From assembly GCA_002309855.1 (NCBI GenBank), contig DBYD01000029.1, positions 11,211 to 75,210 on the forward strand: 64,000 nt of DNA, read 5' to 3'. This DNA is from Bacteroidales bacterium UBA1195. GTDB lineage: Bacteria > Bacteroidota > Bacteroidia > Bacteroidales > WCHB1-69. The notes under the pieces are model-generated. The model saw only the letters and a program-made list of their open reading frames with translations. It did not search any database and had not been told where the DNA came from. The translations under genes were made by a program, and so were the position numbers. Positions 26,330 to 35,749 of this stretch are shown one piece after another. Position 1 is the stretch's first letter; every line of letters starts with the position of its first letter.

Positions 26330-27964
26330 TTATTTATTGTTATCGTTATTGTTGTTGGAATCAAACACTTTGTCTTTAACCAGCTCCTTAAAGTCTGAAG
26401 GCATTTTTGTCGCAGTGGAGACCCTTACGGAAGCCCCCCTGTCGATAATGTTGATGAACCGGTAGTATTCATCATCTATGCCTTTGCCGTTGAGAATGAC
26501 GGAAGGGTAGTGCCGCCGGTCCACTATCACGTTGGCGGCGTTTTCCAGGCCATATTTTCTCAACAGGATGTCGGCGTAGTTTTCACCCGCCCGTTCCAAC
26601 AGGACAAAATATACCCCATGCGCCTCATATTCGTTCTGGTGCTGCCGCATCTCATCCAACAGGTATTCCAAACAATGTCCGCATGGATAATTCATATTGA
26701 TAATCAATATAATGTTGTCCTTTTTGATGGGAATGCCAAGATTTTTGAAAAACACATTGACGGGTATTTTCCCATCAGGCAGAACCGTTGCGGCAGGCTT
26801 GTATTTTTTCATGAACTCGTCAACCGGGCATGGTGTGGTCTTGTCCGTAAGGCTGACTTCATAACAACGGTTGTCATCCTTGCTTTGCGCCCTCCAGCTT
26901 CCGTTGCTGTAATATGGAGTGTAAAAATGTTCGTCCTCACAAAGGTAGCCTAATGAGTTTAGGTTGGAATCCAGTAGCTGCACAATCCGTGTCCTGCCAA
27001 AGCTGCGATTGGCATACAATTGGATGGTGCGGGTATAGATATTTGATTTGTAGTTCCATTCAGGTGCCAAAAATTTGAATGTGCTGTATATGGAATCCGG
27101 TTTCATGGAGGCGGAATCGGTGTTATGGAAAATGCAGCTGCAGTCACCTGTTAAAAACAGACTGTCCTTGTCAAAATCATAGCAGTAGATGTTCGGAGAA
27201 TTGGTGAAGCTCACAATGAGCATGCGCTTTTCATTTCCCCGCCAAGTTGGATGGACGGCTGTGGGAAAAAGACTCTTTACATAACGTTTTCCGATTTCCT
27301 CTTGGGGATATCTGATGTTCAGCATACGGCAGGTGTGATTCCGCAGGTCATACAACCCCATCAGCGGCAGGTTAATGAAATCATTTACAGGCCGTAATAC
27401 ATTCAAATCTGCAAAGGCGAATGGAATCAGCAGTTTGCCGTCAACAATACGGTCCTGCATTTTGTCGTTGGAGTAAAAAATGCTGTTGTGATATGAACCC
27501 CTATAGATATATGGGATATCATTCAGACTGTAGGTGTCCACAATCCCCCCATCTTTATTGATCATCACAAAATCAGGATTTGTGGTGTCCACATAGACAC
27601 TTAGGCGGTCAAAAAAGAGAAAAACCGAATCATGGTTATGATAATAGATGGAGTATATCGGAAGTTTTGGAATCCGATCCAAAGGAATTTGGCGAACACG
27701 GTTTGATGTGTGGTTATAGATGCAAATGTTCTTTTGTTTCATATCCAGACCGATATGGAACAATGTGTCGTTTATCGTCCTGTTCATGTTCATCATCCAC
27801 CAGTGTGAAAGGTGTGAGGTGTCCATATATGTGTTGAAATTAATTTCGTCCTGACAAGGCAACCCGGTCGAAAAAGGATATATACCGACACTTTTATGTG
27901 TTGTTGTGCACGAAATCCCTATAAACAGAAGGAGTAATGAAAACAGGTGGAATGATTTATTCAT
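26330..27964 (-). CDS. DUF4221-like lipoprotein with C-terminal thioredoxin-like domain
   Basis: A 544-residue predicted outer-membrane or periplasmic lipoprotein. The signal peptide ends in a lipobox (FIGISC, Cys19). Residues about 30-380 resemble the beta-propeller-like DUF4221 family common in Bacteroidales. A thioredoxin-like domain follows (about 395-530) with NMNYPCGHCLEYL, where Cys428-Gly-His-Cys431 is a potentially active redox pair. The last residues are an Asn-rich tail (SNNNNDNNK). It lies 20 nt after the histidine kinase stop, so it is probably co-transcribed with the kinase. The gene is AT-richer than its neighbours. Redox function is inferred from the CxxC alone. Confidence 0.72.
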   Translation of the reverse strand: MNKSFHLFSLLLLFIGISCTTTHKSVGIYPFSTGLPCQDEINFNTYMDTSHLSHWWMMNMNRTINDTLFHIGLDMKQKNICIYNHTSNRVRQIPLDRIPKLPIYSIYYHNHDSVFLFFDRLSVYVDTTNPDFVMINKDGGIVDTYSLNDIPYIYRGSYHNSIFYSNDKMQDRIVDGKLLIPFAFADLNVLRPVNDFINLPLMGLYDLRNHTCRMLNIRYPQEEIGKRYVKSLFPTAVHPTWRGNEKRMLIVSFTNSPNIYCYDFDKDSLFLTGDCSCIFHNTDSASMKPDSIYSTFKFLAPEWNYKSNIYTRTIQLYANRSFGRTRIVQLLDSNLNSLGYLCEDEHFYTPYYSNGSWRAQSKDDNRCYEVSLTDKTTPCPVDEFMKKYKPAATVLPDGKIPVNVFFKNLGIPIKKDNIILIINMNYPCGHCLEYLLDEMRQHQNEYEAHGVYFVLLERAGENYADILLRKYGLENAANVIVDRRHYPSVILNGKGIDDEYYRFINIIDRGASVRVSTATKMPSDFKELVKDKVFDSNNNNDNNK

Positions 27965-27984
27965 TTTATGAAAGTTTTATCCGC

Positions 27985-29484
27985 CTACGCTTCCGGCAGG
28001 GTGATGCGGAAAGTGGTGCCCTTCCCCGGTTCGGTTTTCCTCACCTCGATCTTCCCGTGGTGGTAGCTCTGGATTATCCGCTGGCAGAGTGTCATGCCCA
28101 CGCCCCAGCCCCTGGTCTTGGTGGTGAACCCCGGCATGAAGACCCTCCGTGCATTCTTGCGGCTCATTCCCTTCCCGTTGTCCTGCATGTCAATCCAGAT
28201 GTTTTTCTTTTCCTTGCCGCAGGTGATACGGATAAACCCTTCGCCCTCCATGGCATCCACGGCGTTCTTGCCCATGTTTTCCAGCACCCATTCAAACAGG
28301 TTCCCGTTGAGGTTGGCGTACAGCGGCGTGTCGGGCGCCTGCAGTTCAATGGTGATCTTCCCTGAAATCCTGGTTTTGAAATAGCTGATGAAGTGTCGGA
28401 TGCGTTCCACAATGTCCATCCGCTCCAATTCAGGTGTCGATTCGATGTTTGAGAAACGGCGGCTCACAACATTGAGCCGCTCCACATCCTTTTCAATCTC
28501 GGTGATGATTTCCGGATTGACCTGCTCGCTCTTCAGTATTTCCGTCCAGGCCATTAGTGCGGAGATGGGTGTGCCCAACTGGTGGGCGGTCTCCTTTGTA
28601 AGGCCGGTCCAGAGGCGGTTGCGTTCCATCTGCCTGCTATACAACAGCATGATTATAAGGATTATGAAGAAAATGATTATGCTGCTGCCCAGTATGAACG
28701 GGAAGATGCGCGTCATTTTCAACACATTCGATTCGGTGTAAAAGACATATGCCGTGTGCGGGCCGTACTTGATGCGGAACGGCGCGGACTGCCGCTGCAT
28801 CTGACGGAGTGTGTTTGCCAGCAGCTCAGGGTTACGGGTTATTGAAGAGTCCACGTTGCCGAAAGTGTACACCTTTCTGCGGGTGGAGTCGGTGACCACG
28901 ACCGGAACGGAGGGGGCGTTGCGGATGACATCGTTGGTGAAATCCTCGAAATTTTCGACCAGCAGCTCGCGCAACTGTACGCTCAGGTTTGATTCCTTGT
29001 AGTGCAGGTAGATGTATTTCCCCGGAAGAAAGCGGATGGGGATGGTCTCGTAATGCTCTTCGACCAGCGCCTGCTGCAGCTTTTCCCGGCTGTTGATGCT
29101 CTCAAGGTACTCCGCACTCACATTCCGTGATGCGTTGATGTTGTAGTCCTCGTCGGTCAGGATGTATGGGATTGACTTGTTGGAGTTGATCAGCTGCTCG
29201 TAAAAGGTCATGTCCACATTGTTGGGAATGTCGATAATACGCTGGTAGACGGATGCATATATCTGCGCCCTGCTGTTCTCCATGCTGTCAATCTGGTCGA
29301 AAATCTCCTTCGTGTCCTGAATCATCTGCGATTTTTTCTGGACAGCGTTCGCCCAAAGGGCGATGTTGTTCTTTTCCTCTGTCTTCAGCTTTTCAATCAG
29401 GCTGTTCGAGAACATCAGCAGCCCGATAAAGACCATCGAGAAGACCAGCAGCAGGATTATTATGATGCGTTTGCGGTAATACAT
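27985..29484 (-). CDS. Membrane sensor histidine kinase
   Basis: A 499-residue kinase. A transmembrane helix at about 7-25, a periplasmic sensor of about 225 residues without a recognised domain, and a second helix at about 255-283 lead to the kinase core. The H-box is TAHQLGTPIS with His301 as phospho-acceptor. The N-box is NLFEWVLENMGKNAVDAM, the G1 box DNGKGM and the G2 region GWGVGM. A full HATPase_c domain closes the protein. No response regulator is encoded nearby, so it is an orphan in this window. It starts 6 nt after the stop of giant adhesin A and is followed after 20 nt by the lipoprotein gene. Confidence 0.93.
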   Translation of the reverse strand: MYYRKRIIIILLLVFSMVFIGLLMFSNSLIEKLKTEEKNNIALWANAVQKKSQMIQDTKEIFDQIDSMENSRAQIYASVYQRIIDIPNNVDMTFYEQLINSNKSIPYILTDEDYNINASRNVSAEYLESINSREKLQQALVEEHYETIPIRFLPGKYIYLHYKESNLSVQLRELLVENFEDFTNDVIRNAPSVPVVVTDSTRRKVYTFGNVDSSITRNPELLANTLRQMQRQSAPFRIKYGPHTAYVFYTESNVLKMTRIFPFILGSSIIIFFIILIIMLLYSRQMERNRLWTGLTKETAHQLGTPISALMAWTEILKSEQVNPEIITEIEKDVERLNVVSRRFSNIESTPELERMDIVERIRHFISYFKTRISGKITIELQAPDTPLYANLNGNLFEWVLENMGKNAVDAMEGEGFIRITCGKEKKNIWIDMQDNGKGMSRKNARRVFMPGFTTKTRGWGVGMTLCQRIIQSYHHGKIEVRKTEPGKGTTFRITLPEA

Positions 29485-29490
29485 CGCGTT

Positions 29491-32400
29491 TTACCGTACA
29501 ATGTTCATTTTCCTTACCTGTTGCCGGCCGTCGTATTCCATGCGGTAGTAGTATAGGCCGTCTGCCCATCCCTCGGTGCTGATGCTGACGGTGTTCTCAC
29601 CGGCCTGCGCCTGGATGCGCCTGCGGTTGATCAGCTGCCCGTTGGCGGAGAGCACGGATATTGTCACCTCGCCACCCTGCGGTAGCGTGAACGGTATGGC
29701 GGTCATGTTGGAGGCGGGGTTGGGTATGTTCTGCCCAAGCCGCCAGTCCATACGTCTTGCAATGCGGATGCCGGTGGTGTCGGTTCCGGTGGTGTCGGTT
29801 CCGGTTGTGTCCGTTGTGTCCGGCACATTGACCTTTCCGGTGAGGGAGATGCTGTTGTCACCGGTGGCGGCATCGCAGGGGAGCAGCGCCTCCAGCCTGA
29901 AACTGAAGGTGGGGTTCTCCTTGGTTGCGAATGGCACCACGAAGGGCTGTGAGAGCTGTTGTGTCACGGAGTCGCCGGCCTTGATGTGCGTGCGCAGCGT
30001 GTCCGCGAGCAGGGCCTGCCCGTTGGCGTACATGCGCAGGACAACCCTGTCCACAGGCACGTTGCCCTTGTTCGTGACCGTGGCTTTGATCTGCAGTTGG
30101 TCATCACCGCTGTACAGTGTTATGCTGTCGATGCCGGAGACGGCCGCCAGCGCGATGTCCTGGCTTATGGATATGGATCCGCGTGCGGTGTCGTTGGTGG
30201 GGTCGTCATCAGGTGTGGCGAGGTGCCCCGTGAAGCTGTATGCACCTTCGGCGGAGAGGTCGAGCGCGGTGGTGACGGTGACGGTGTCGGAGCCGTTGCC
30301 CGGTATCGTGGTGCGGTATGGCAGCGCGAAGTTGCGGCTCGCCGCCCCGCTCACCTGCACCATGACGGTGTCGTCCACGGCTGCTGCAGCCGCTGTCTTG
30401 TTCTCCACGACCATCCGCAGCGTCAGGTTCTGCAGGCTGCATGCGGAGAGTTTGTCAATGTCGGGGAGCAGCAGGCTTGCGGCGAGGTCGCGCCGTGCGG
30501 AGATGCGGACGCGGTCGATGCGCTGCCCGGCGCCTCCTGCCACGCCCTCAAGCACGATGCAGAGGCACTTCGAGGAGGTGAACCTGTCAAGCTGGTATTC
30601 GTATGGCTGCCATCCCGCTGTGGCCGCTGCCGCGCAGAGCCGTCCGAGGACGGTGTATGTAGCGCCTCCGTCGGTTGTGGCTTTGACGATGAGCGAGTCA
30701 CCCTGGTTCTTGCCGTTGTGGTGCGCGTACCAGAGTGTGAGCTTGGGCTGCACCGCCTGGTAAACGGCGACGGAGTTGAGGATGGCCGCGGTCCTGGCCC
30801 CGGTCTGGCTCCCGCCCTCAAGCGTCAGGCATCCGTTGCCGAATGCGGACGCGGGCGTGCCGGTCGTCGCGCATCTCCACTTGAGGCTGCCGCTGATGCA
30901 CTCCTGCACCAGCTCCTGTGGCATGGCTGAGAAGTCGGCGTCGAAGGGGAGACTGACGCGGTAGGCGTTGTACTCCATGGATATGGTGTCGTTGGTGGGG
31001 TTGTGGTCGGCGGTGTCGGAGAGGGTGACGCGGATCTTATAGATGCCGCCGTTCGCCGTGTTGAGCCTCATCGGGCGGAACTTGCCGCTCTGTGCGGGGT
31101 CGAGCTTGCCCTGCCTGATGGTGGTGTCTTTGGAGAGGCTCACCGCCCCTGTGACCGTGACGCGGATCTTCAGCGGTGACTTGGCGAAATCTGCGGCGAT
31201 GTTGCCGATGTTGGAGATGGTCACCTCGATGTCGGTGAAGTCACCGTGGCAGGCGACGGCTGATGTCGGGTCTGGGTTCACGAAGGCCACTGCTACAAGG
31301 TCGGCCTCCAGCTTAAGATTCCCGCTGTAGCAGCCCATGGTGGTGACGGTGTTGCGGGTTTTGCCGAGGATGTCCCTTGTGACGTTGTTGAGGCGGTTGC
31401 AGGCGAATGCGCTGTAGTCCTTCAGCTCGAGGCTTGTCGCCTGCTGCACGAACTGCGGCTGCACGGCGACGGAGTGCGCGTCCTGCCCGGTGTTGCTCCT
31501 CCAGTCCGCCAATGTGGCTATGGCCTTACCGAAGTATCCGACCATGTTCCGGGCGTGGTAGTTGTTGTAGTCGAGCACGTAGTAGCTGGATATGGACATG
31601 GGCACCTTCTCGATGTATATGGGATATGCTGTTGCACCCTCCGCCACCAGCAGGTTGTTGAGGAGGTTGAAGGGCTGCTTGCCGCTGTTGTTGTAGAGTC
31701 TGACGGCGTAGGCGTTGCCCTTGTCGCACCTCACGAGGACGCTGTTGTGGGCGATGTCCCATTCCTGGTATGGGTCGGTGAGTGTTATTCCGTATGCGAA
31801 CTTGGTGCCGGTGAGTGTTATCTCGGAGTTGGAGAGCAGCCCCTTCGCGCTGGTGTTGATGTAGGTCGACAGGACGATGCCGTACACCCCTGTCGCCTCT
31901 GCGCGGACGCGGTTTGCGTCGATTGCGTCGATGTCGTTGTAGGAGTGGAACCAGAGGCCGCAGTACTCGTCGGCGCCCTTGCGCCCCGTGATGTCGTTGG
32001 CGCGGACGCTCCTGTAGTGGGCGTAGCTTTCGCTGTAGAGGCCGTATGCGGCGGCCTCCTTCAAGGTGTTGCTGTCGATGGTGAGCGATGCGGACGGCAT
32101 GTTGGTTGTGGAGCCTGCCATGCACGCCATGTGGATGTTGTATGCGCCTCCCTCAATCCTGTTGCAGACAAGGCGGACATCCTGCATGAACAGGGTGCTG
32201 CCGGTGGGGTTGTTGTACCTGACGGCGGCCTCGGTCTTGACGGCGGTGATGGAGGCCTGTATGTCGCAGTTGCGGATGAGTATGTTGCGGACCATGCCTT
32301 CGAATGCAACGCCGCACTCCGCCTTGGATGTGTTGCCAAAGGCCACCCCGTCGAAGATCCAGTGCATGGCGTTCTTGAGGGTGGCTCCGTTGGTGCCGTT

Positions 32401-35400
32401 GTCGAAGCGGACGGTTGCTCCCTTGTCGGCGGTGATGCGGATGGTGCTGGTGGCGCTTGAGCCCGGCACGGAGTCGGCGATGGAGAGTGCGGGGTACTGT
32501 CCGGAGCGGAACATTAGCGTTACCGCACCTCCGATGCCGCAGTGTGTCATGATGGTGTAGGCTTCGTCAAAGGAGGCGAAGTCGGGGCTGGTGCCGCCGA
32601 CGGTGTATGTCCCTTTCATGGGGCTGCCGCAGATGAACTCCTGCATGCGGATGGTGTCGTTGTTGGGGTTGGGGTCTTTGTCCTGGTTGGGCTGGTACAC
32701 CCATGCGATGATGCTTATCTGTTTTCCGCCAGGGGCGTTCACGCTGCCGAGTGTTACGGTGTCGCTGCTGCCGGAGGTGAGCAGGCCGCTCCAGCTCTTC
32801 GGGGTCTGTGCGGTCCCGTTCACGCTCCAACCGATTACTGCTGACTTCAAATCATCGTCGCCGAGGTTGGTGAGGGTGACCTTGACCGGACTACTCTGCC
32901 CGCCCACAATCTGTGTGCCCGCGAACTCGCCCAACGAGGCGTCCAGTTTGGCCAATTTGCCCGTGTAGGCACCCATTCCTGTGATCTTTTTGCGGAGCGA
33001 ATCCTCCACATCGCGGAGGATGCCCATGTTCGGCACCATGAAAAGCGTATAATCTTTCAGTTGCAGCCCTTTGGTCACATCCACGAATCCCGGGTTCGTG
33101 GAGAGACTGTGAGAATTGTCGTTTGTGGTTGATTGCAGCGTCTTAAGGTCGCTGATGATGGTGGTTCCGATGACGGCGATGTCCTTGCCCTGGTTCCAGT
33201 AGTTGTTGTAGTCTGTCCGGACATTTGGCAGCGCGTCCGCCGCAATGACAAGCGGAAACTGGTTGTTGCCGTCGCAGGCGGCCACCATGTTGCCGTAGGC
33301 CTCCACGTCAGAGGTGGCTCCCGTGATTGAGAGGTCGTGCACCCCCACGGTGTAGTTTGTGGTGTATGCGGCCTTGATGGTGTTGTAGATGCTGTTGTGG
33401 ATGAACCGCGCCTTGGTGCCGCCCATCTGCACCACACGGCCGGTGCCCTGGCCGACCCGCCATCCGCCGCTCACCTTTCCAAGGATGACATTGTTGGCGA
33501 TAAGGGTCTTCCCTCCGTTGAGGCTGGTGGTGTTTGAAACATTGAACACCACGCCGGTGGGGGCCGCGTCACCCATGAGGCTCATGTTGACGAAGTTGCC
33601 GTATACGCTGTCGCAGGTGGTCTGGTTCAGGGCCACGCCGAACGAGTTCTGGTTTATTTTCTTACGCACAAGGCAGGTGTTGAAGCAGAAGCTGACGCTG
33701 TCGGCATATTCGATGCCGAAAAGGCCGTCGTATGTCTCGACAATCAGGTTGCTGTCCACACGCATGCCGTGGAAGCGGCTGGTGGCGGTTCCGCGCAGAC
33801 GGTTGCGGCAACCTCCGGAGATGGTGTTGCCTATCAGGTGGAAGTTGCGCACAAGCGTGGTGATGGTGTTGTCCCCCTTGCCGATGCAGGAATTTGATCC
33901 GGCGGTTGCGGAGACCGGGGTCAGCAGGTTGCAGCGGTAGAAGGTGACATTTTCGGTCGGGCCTGCGAAGTACACCGCATGTCCGCTCCCGGTGTTGTTA
34001 ATCGTGATGTAACTGAATGTCATGTTGCTGGTGCTGTCCAACTGGACCGCTCCGTTGGTTCCGCTGTAGTTGAAGGTGACACTGTCGCGGTTTTTGGCCT
34101 TGGAGGTGATTGTCAGCCGGTATCCGTTCATGAAGCCGGTGTTGATTCTGATCGGGGTCGAGCCCAAGTTGTAGGTTCCCTTTTCAAAAGTCAGGGTGAT
34201 GTCCCCGCCCGCGCCGCAGGCCTCAATGCCCTGGATGGCGTCGGCAAGGCTTTTGTACTGGCTGTTCGGGCCGACATTGTATGTGCCGGAGGAGGCCGAG
34301 CTGCAGCCGAGCGAAATCCGACGCAGCGTGTCGTCATTCACTGCCTTGTCCACCACATTGTTCGGCATCTTTATCCATACGGTCACCGTGTCGTAGGTGT
34401 TCATCCGGTGCATGTATGTGCCGAGCGTTATGGTGTCAATAAAGTCGCAGGGCAGGTTGCCGGTGTATTTTTTCGAGCCCTGGTACACGCCGTTGAGCGA
34501 CCAGTGCAGTTCCGCCGACTTCAGGTTGTTCAGACCCTTGTTCTTGAAGCTCACCTGCACGGTCTGCGGGTTGGGAATGGAGACCCGTCCCGGCTTGTCA
34601 ATTGAATGCATTGCGACGGAGTTGCTGTCGAAACCGCCCGGATATTTCACGTAGAATCCGGCGTTGGCCTTGGCGTTGTTGCCGAAGGTGTCGCGTCCGA
34701 TGATGTAGTACTGAACGCTTGTGCCGAAATACTGCTGCGGGATGGTGGCCGTCCACATCGAGTCGCCCGCCGTGGCTTTCATCCTGATGGAGTCATGCTT
34801 GCTCTTGCCGCTGTATAGCGTGACGGTGTGCAGGTATGGAGTGAGGATTGGACCGTTTGTCCGTGTGGCCACCTTTGCGTTGACAACGAAGGGTCCGGTT
34901 GTGAACACCGTGTCGGCGATGTTGGAGGTGAATGCCACCACCGGCGGCTGTATGGCGTGCGCGGCGCAGAGTAGCTGCACATCGTCCACATACCATCCGG
35001 CTGCAATGTAGGAACCCATATAGCTTCCTTTCCTGATTATGAATTTGAAGCGTACTTCGGAGTAGCCAGCGTAGTTGCTCATGTCGAAAATCTCCTCCTT
35101 CCACCATCCGCTGGCAGGCTGGGCTAAGGTGTCGTTGGCCTTCCATTCGGTGTAGGAGCTATGGTCGAAGGCGAGGTTGGCCTTGTAGCCGGTGAACTTG
35201 CCCTTGTATGCATCGTTGGGTATCGGCCTCCATTTGTAGTTGACACCCAATCCCTTCTCCTGATACATGACCTGGCAGATGTCACTGGGCAGCACTTTGC
35301 ATATATGGCTGAATTTAAGAATCACATATTCATATTGCTGGCAGTCGAAATAGGGAGTGACCAGTTCCACCGTATCACCGGCGGAATAGGGGACGTAGCC

Positions 35401-35613
35401 GTGCGCCGCGTATGATGCGGAGACAACCAGCCCCTTTTCCGTGCGCCAGCTGGGTGCCATTGTGGAAAAGGCCGGCTGCACCGACCAGCCCTGCGGGGTG
35501 TTCTTGCCGAAGGTCTCGTTGCAGACGTAGGTGCCTTGTGCCTGCGCAGCCATGATGGCGGTTGCGAGCATCATCGGCAAAACGGCTTTTCTGAATATGT
35601 CTAAAATGTTCAT
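29491..35613 (-). CDS. Giant beta-helix surface protein A, T9SS type A
   Basis: A 2040-residue cell-surface protein. The ATG at 35613 is chosen over an upstream TTG because it begins a clean signal peptide (MNILDIFRKAVLP...AQAQ). Order: MAM-like jelly-roll (about 27-215), Ig-like domain (220-320), CARDB-like domain, right-handed beta-helix 1 (about 443-835), CARDB-like, beta-helix 2 (about 1000-1430), CARDB-like, a second jelly-roll (about 1556-1710), CARDB-like domains, a short TGTDTT-rich linker and a type A sorting domain (GQNIPNPASNMTAIPFTLPQ...RKMNIVR). No catalytic signature was found, so adhesion or glycan binding is inferred. It is nearly identical to gene B outside helix 1. The histidine kinase follows after 6 nt. 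Confidence 0.88.
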   Translation of the reverse strand: MNILDIFRKAVLPMMLATAIMAAQAQGTYVCNETFGKNTPQGWSVQPAFSTMAPSWRTEKGLVVSASYAAHGYVPYSAGDTVELVTPYFDCQQYEYVILKFSHICKVLPSDICQVMYQEKGLGVNYKWRPIPNDAYKGKFTGYKANLAFDHSSYTEWKANDTLAQPASGWWKEEIFDMSNYAGYSEVRFKFIIRKGSYMGSYIAAGWYVDDVQLLCAAHAIQPPVVAFTSNIADTVFTTGPFVVNAKVATRTNGPILTPYLHTVTLYSGKSKHDSIRMKATAGDSMWTATIPQQYFGTSVQYYIIGRDTFGNNAKANAGFYVKYPGGFDSNSVAMHSIDKPGRVSIPNPQTVQVSFKNKGLNNLKSAELHWSLNGVYQGSKKYTGNLPCDFIDTITLGTYMHRMNTYDTVTVWIKMPNNVVDKAVNDDTLRRISLGCSSASSGTYNVGPNSQYKSLADAIQGIEACGAGGDITLTFEKGTYNLGSTPIRINTGFMNGYRLTITSKAKNRDSVTFNYSGTNGAVQLDSTSNMTFSYITINNTGSGHAVYFAGPTENVTFYRCNLLTPVSATAGSNSCIGKGDNTITTLVRNFHLIGNTISGGCRNRLRGTATSRFHGMRVDSNLIVETYDGLFGIEYADSVSFCFNTCLVRKKINQNSFGVALNQTTCDSVYGNFVNMSLMGDAAPTGVVFNVSNTTSLNGGKTLIANNVILGKVSGGWRVGQGTGRVVQMGGTKARFIHNSIYNTIKAAYTTNYTVGVHDLSITGATSDVEAYGNMVAACDGNNQFPLVIAADALPNVRTDYNNYWNQGKDIAVIGTTIISDLKTLQSTTNDNSHSLSTNPGFVDVTKGLQLKDYTLFMVPNMGILRDVEDSLRKKITGMGAYTGKLAKLDASLGEFAGTQIVGGQSSPVKVTLTNLGDDDLKSAVIGWSVNGTAQTPKSWSGLLTSGSSDTVTLGSVNAPGGKQISIIAWVYQPNQDKDPNPNNDTIRMQEFICGSPMKGTYTVGGTSPDFASFDEAYTIMTHCGIGGAVTLMFRSGQYPALSIADSVPGSSATSTIRITADKGATVRFDNGTNGATLKNAMHWIFDGVAFGNTSKAECGVAFEGMVRNILIRNCDIQASITAVKTEAAVRYNNPTGSTLFMQDVRLVCNRIEGGAYNIHMACMAGSTTNMPSASLTIDSNTLKEAAAYGLYSESYAHYRSVRANDITGRKGADEYCGLWFHSYNDIDAIDANRVRAEATGVYGIVLSTYINTSAKGLLSNSEITLTGTKFAYGITLTDPYQEWDIAHNSVLVRCDKGNAYAVRLYNNSGKQPFNLLNNLLVAEGATAYPIYIEKVPMSISSYYVLDYNNYHARNMVGYFGKAIATLADWRSNTGQDAHSVAVQPQFVQQATSLELKDYSAFACNRLNNVTRDILGKTRNTVTTMGCYSGNLKLEADLVAVAFVNPDPTSAVACHGDFTDIEVTISNIGNIAADFAKSPLKIRVTVTGAVSLSKDTTIRQGKLDPAQSGKFRPMRLNTANGGIYKIRVTLSDTADHNPTNDTISMEYNAYRVSLPFDADFSAMPQELVQECISGSLKWRCATTGTPASAFGNGCLTLEGGSQTGARTAAILNSVAVYQAVQPKLTLWYAHHNGKNQGDSLIVKATTDGGATYTVLGRLCAAAATAGWQPYEYQLDRFTSSKCLCIVLEGVAGGAGQRIDRVRISARRDLAASLLLPDIDKLSACSLQNLTLRMVVENKTAAAAAVDDTVMVQVSGAASRNFALPYRTTIPGNGSDTVTVTTALDLSAEGAYSFTGHLATPDDDPTNDTARGSISISQDIALAAVSGIDSITLYSGDDQLQIKATVTNKGNVPVDRVVLRMYANGQALLADTLRTHIKAGDSVTQQLSQPFVVPFATKENPTFSFRLEALLPCDAATGDNSISLTGKVNVPDTTDTTGTDTTGTDTTGIRIARRMDWRLGQNIPNPASNMTAIPFTLPQGGEVTISVLSANGQLINRRRIQAQAGENTVSISTEGWADGLYYYRMEYDGRQQVRKMNIVR
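29768..29822 (-). repeat. 15-bp tandem repeat coding a D/T/G linker
   Basis: Units of GGTGTCGGTTCCGGT (plus strand) encode the linker PDTTDTTGTDTTGTDTTG before the sorting domain of protein A. The matching linker in B (36040-36075) is shorter and reads PDTTGTDTNNVDTTG, so the unit number differs between the paralogues. Confidence 0.7.
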
Positions 35614-35656
35614 AATGATAATTTTAAAGATTAATCCCAAATTTAAAACGAATTTG

Positions 35657-35664
35657 CAAATATA
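35657..35664 (-). promoter_or_regulatory. Putative -7 box of adhesin A
   Basis: TATATTTG on the minus strand, a full TAnnTTTG match with exactly 43 nt between the box and the ATG. The T-run of the terminator of gene B lies directly upstream, where a -33 element would be. Confidence 0.7.
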
Positions 35665-35666
35665 CT

Positions 35667-35703
35667 AAAAAAAAAAAGACGGAATGAAAACCCCGTCTTT
35701 TTT
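35667..35703 (-). terminator. Terminator of adhesin B
   Basis: On the minus strand AAAAAGACGG and CCGTCTTTTT pair around a short loop, followed by a long T-run. It lies 47 nt after the stop of B and directly before the promoter of A. Confidence 0.8.
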
Positions 35704-35719
35704 ATGTCATATATCATTT

Positions 35720-35740
35720 TATTGGCAACGCATACCGTAG
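35720..35740 (+). pseudogene. Remnant of the 3' end of a DUF2147 gene
   Basis: Seven codons here read YWQRIP-stop, identical to the last six residues and stop of the intact DUF2147 gene at 42126-42581, with two synonymous transitions. Similarity continues a few bases past the stop. The rest of the gene is missing. The remnant lies between the hairpin and the 3' end of B. Confidence 0.7.
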
Positions 35741-35749
35741 GGCTGCGTT

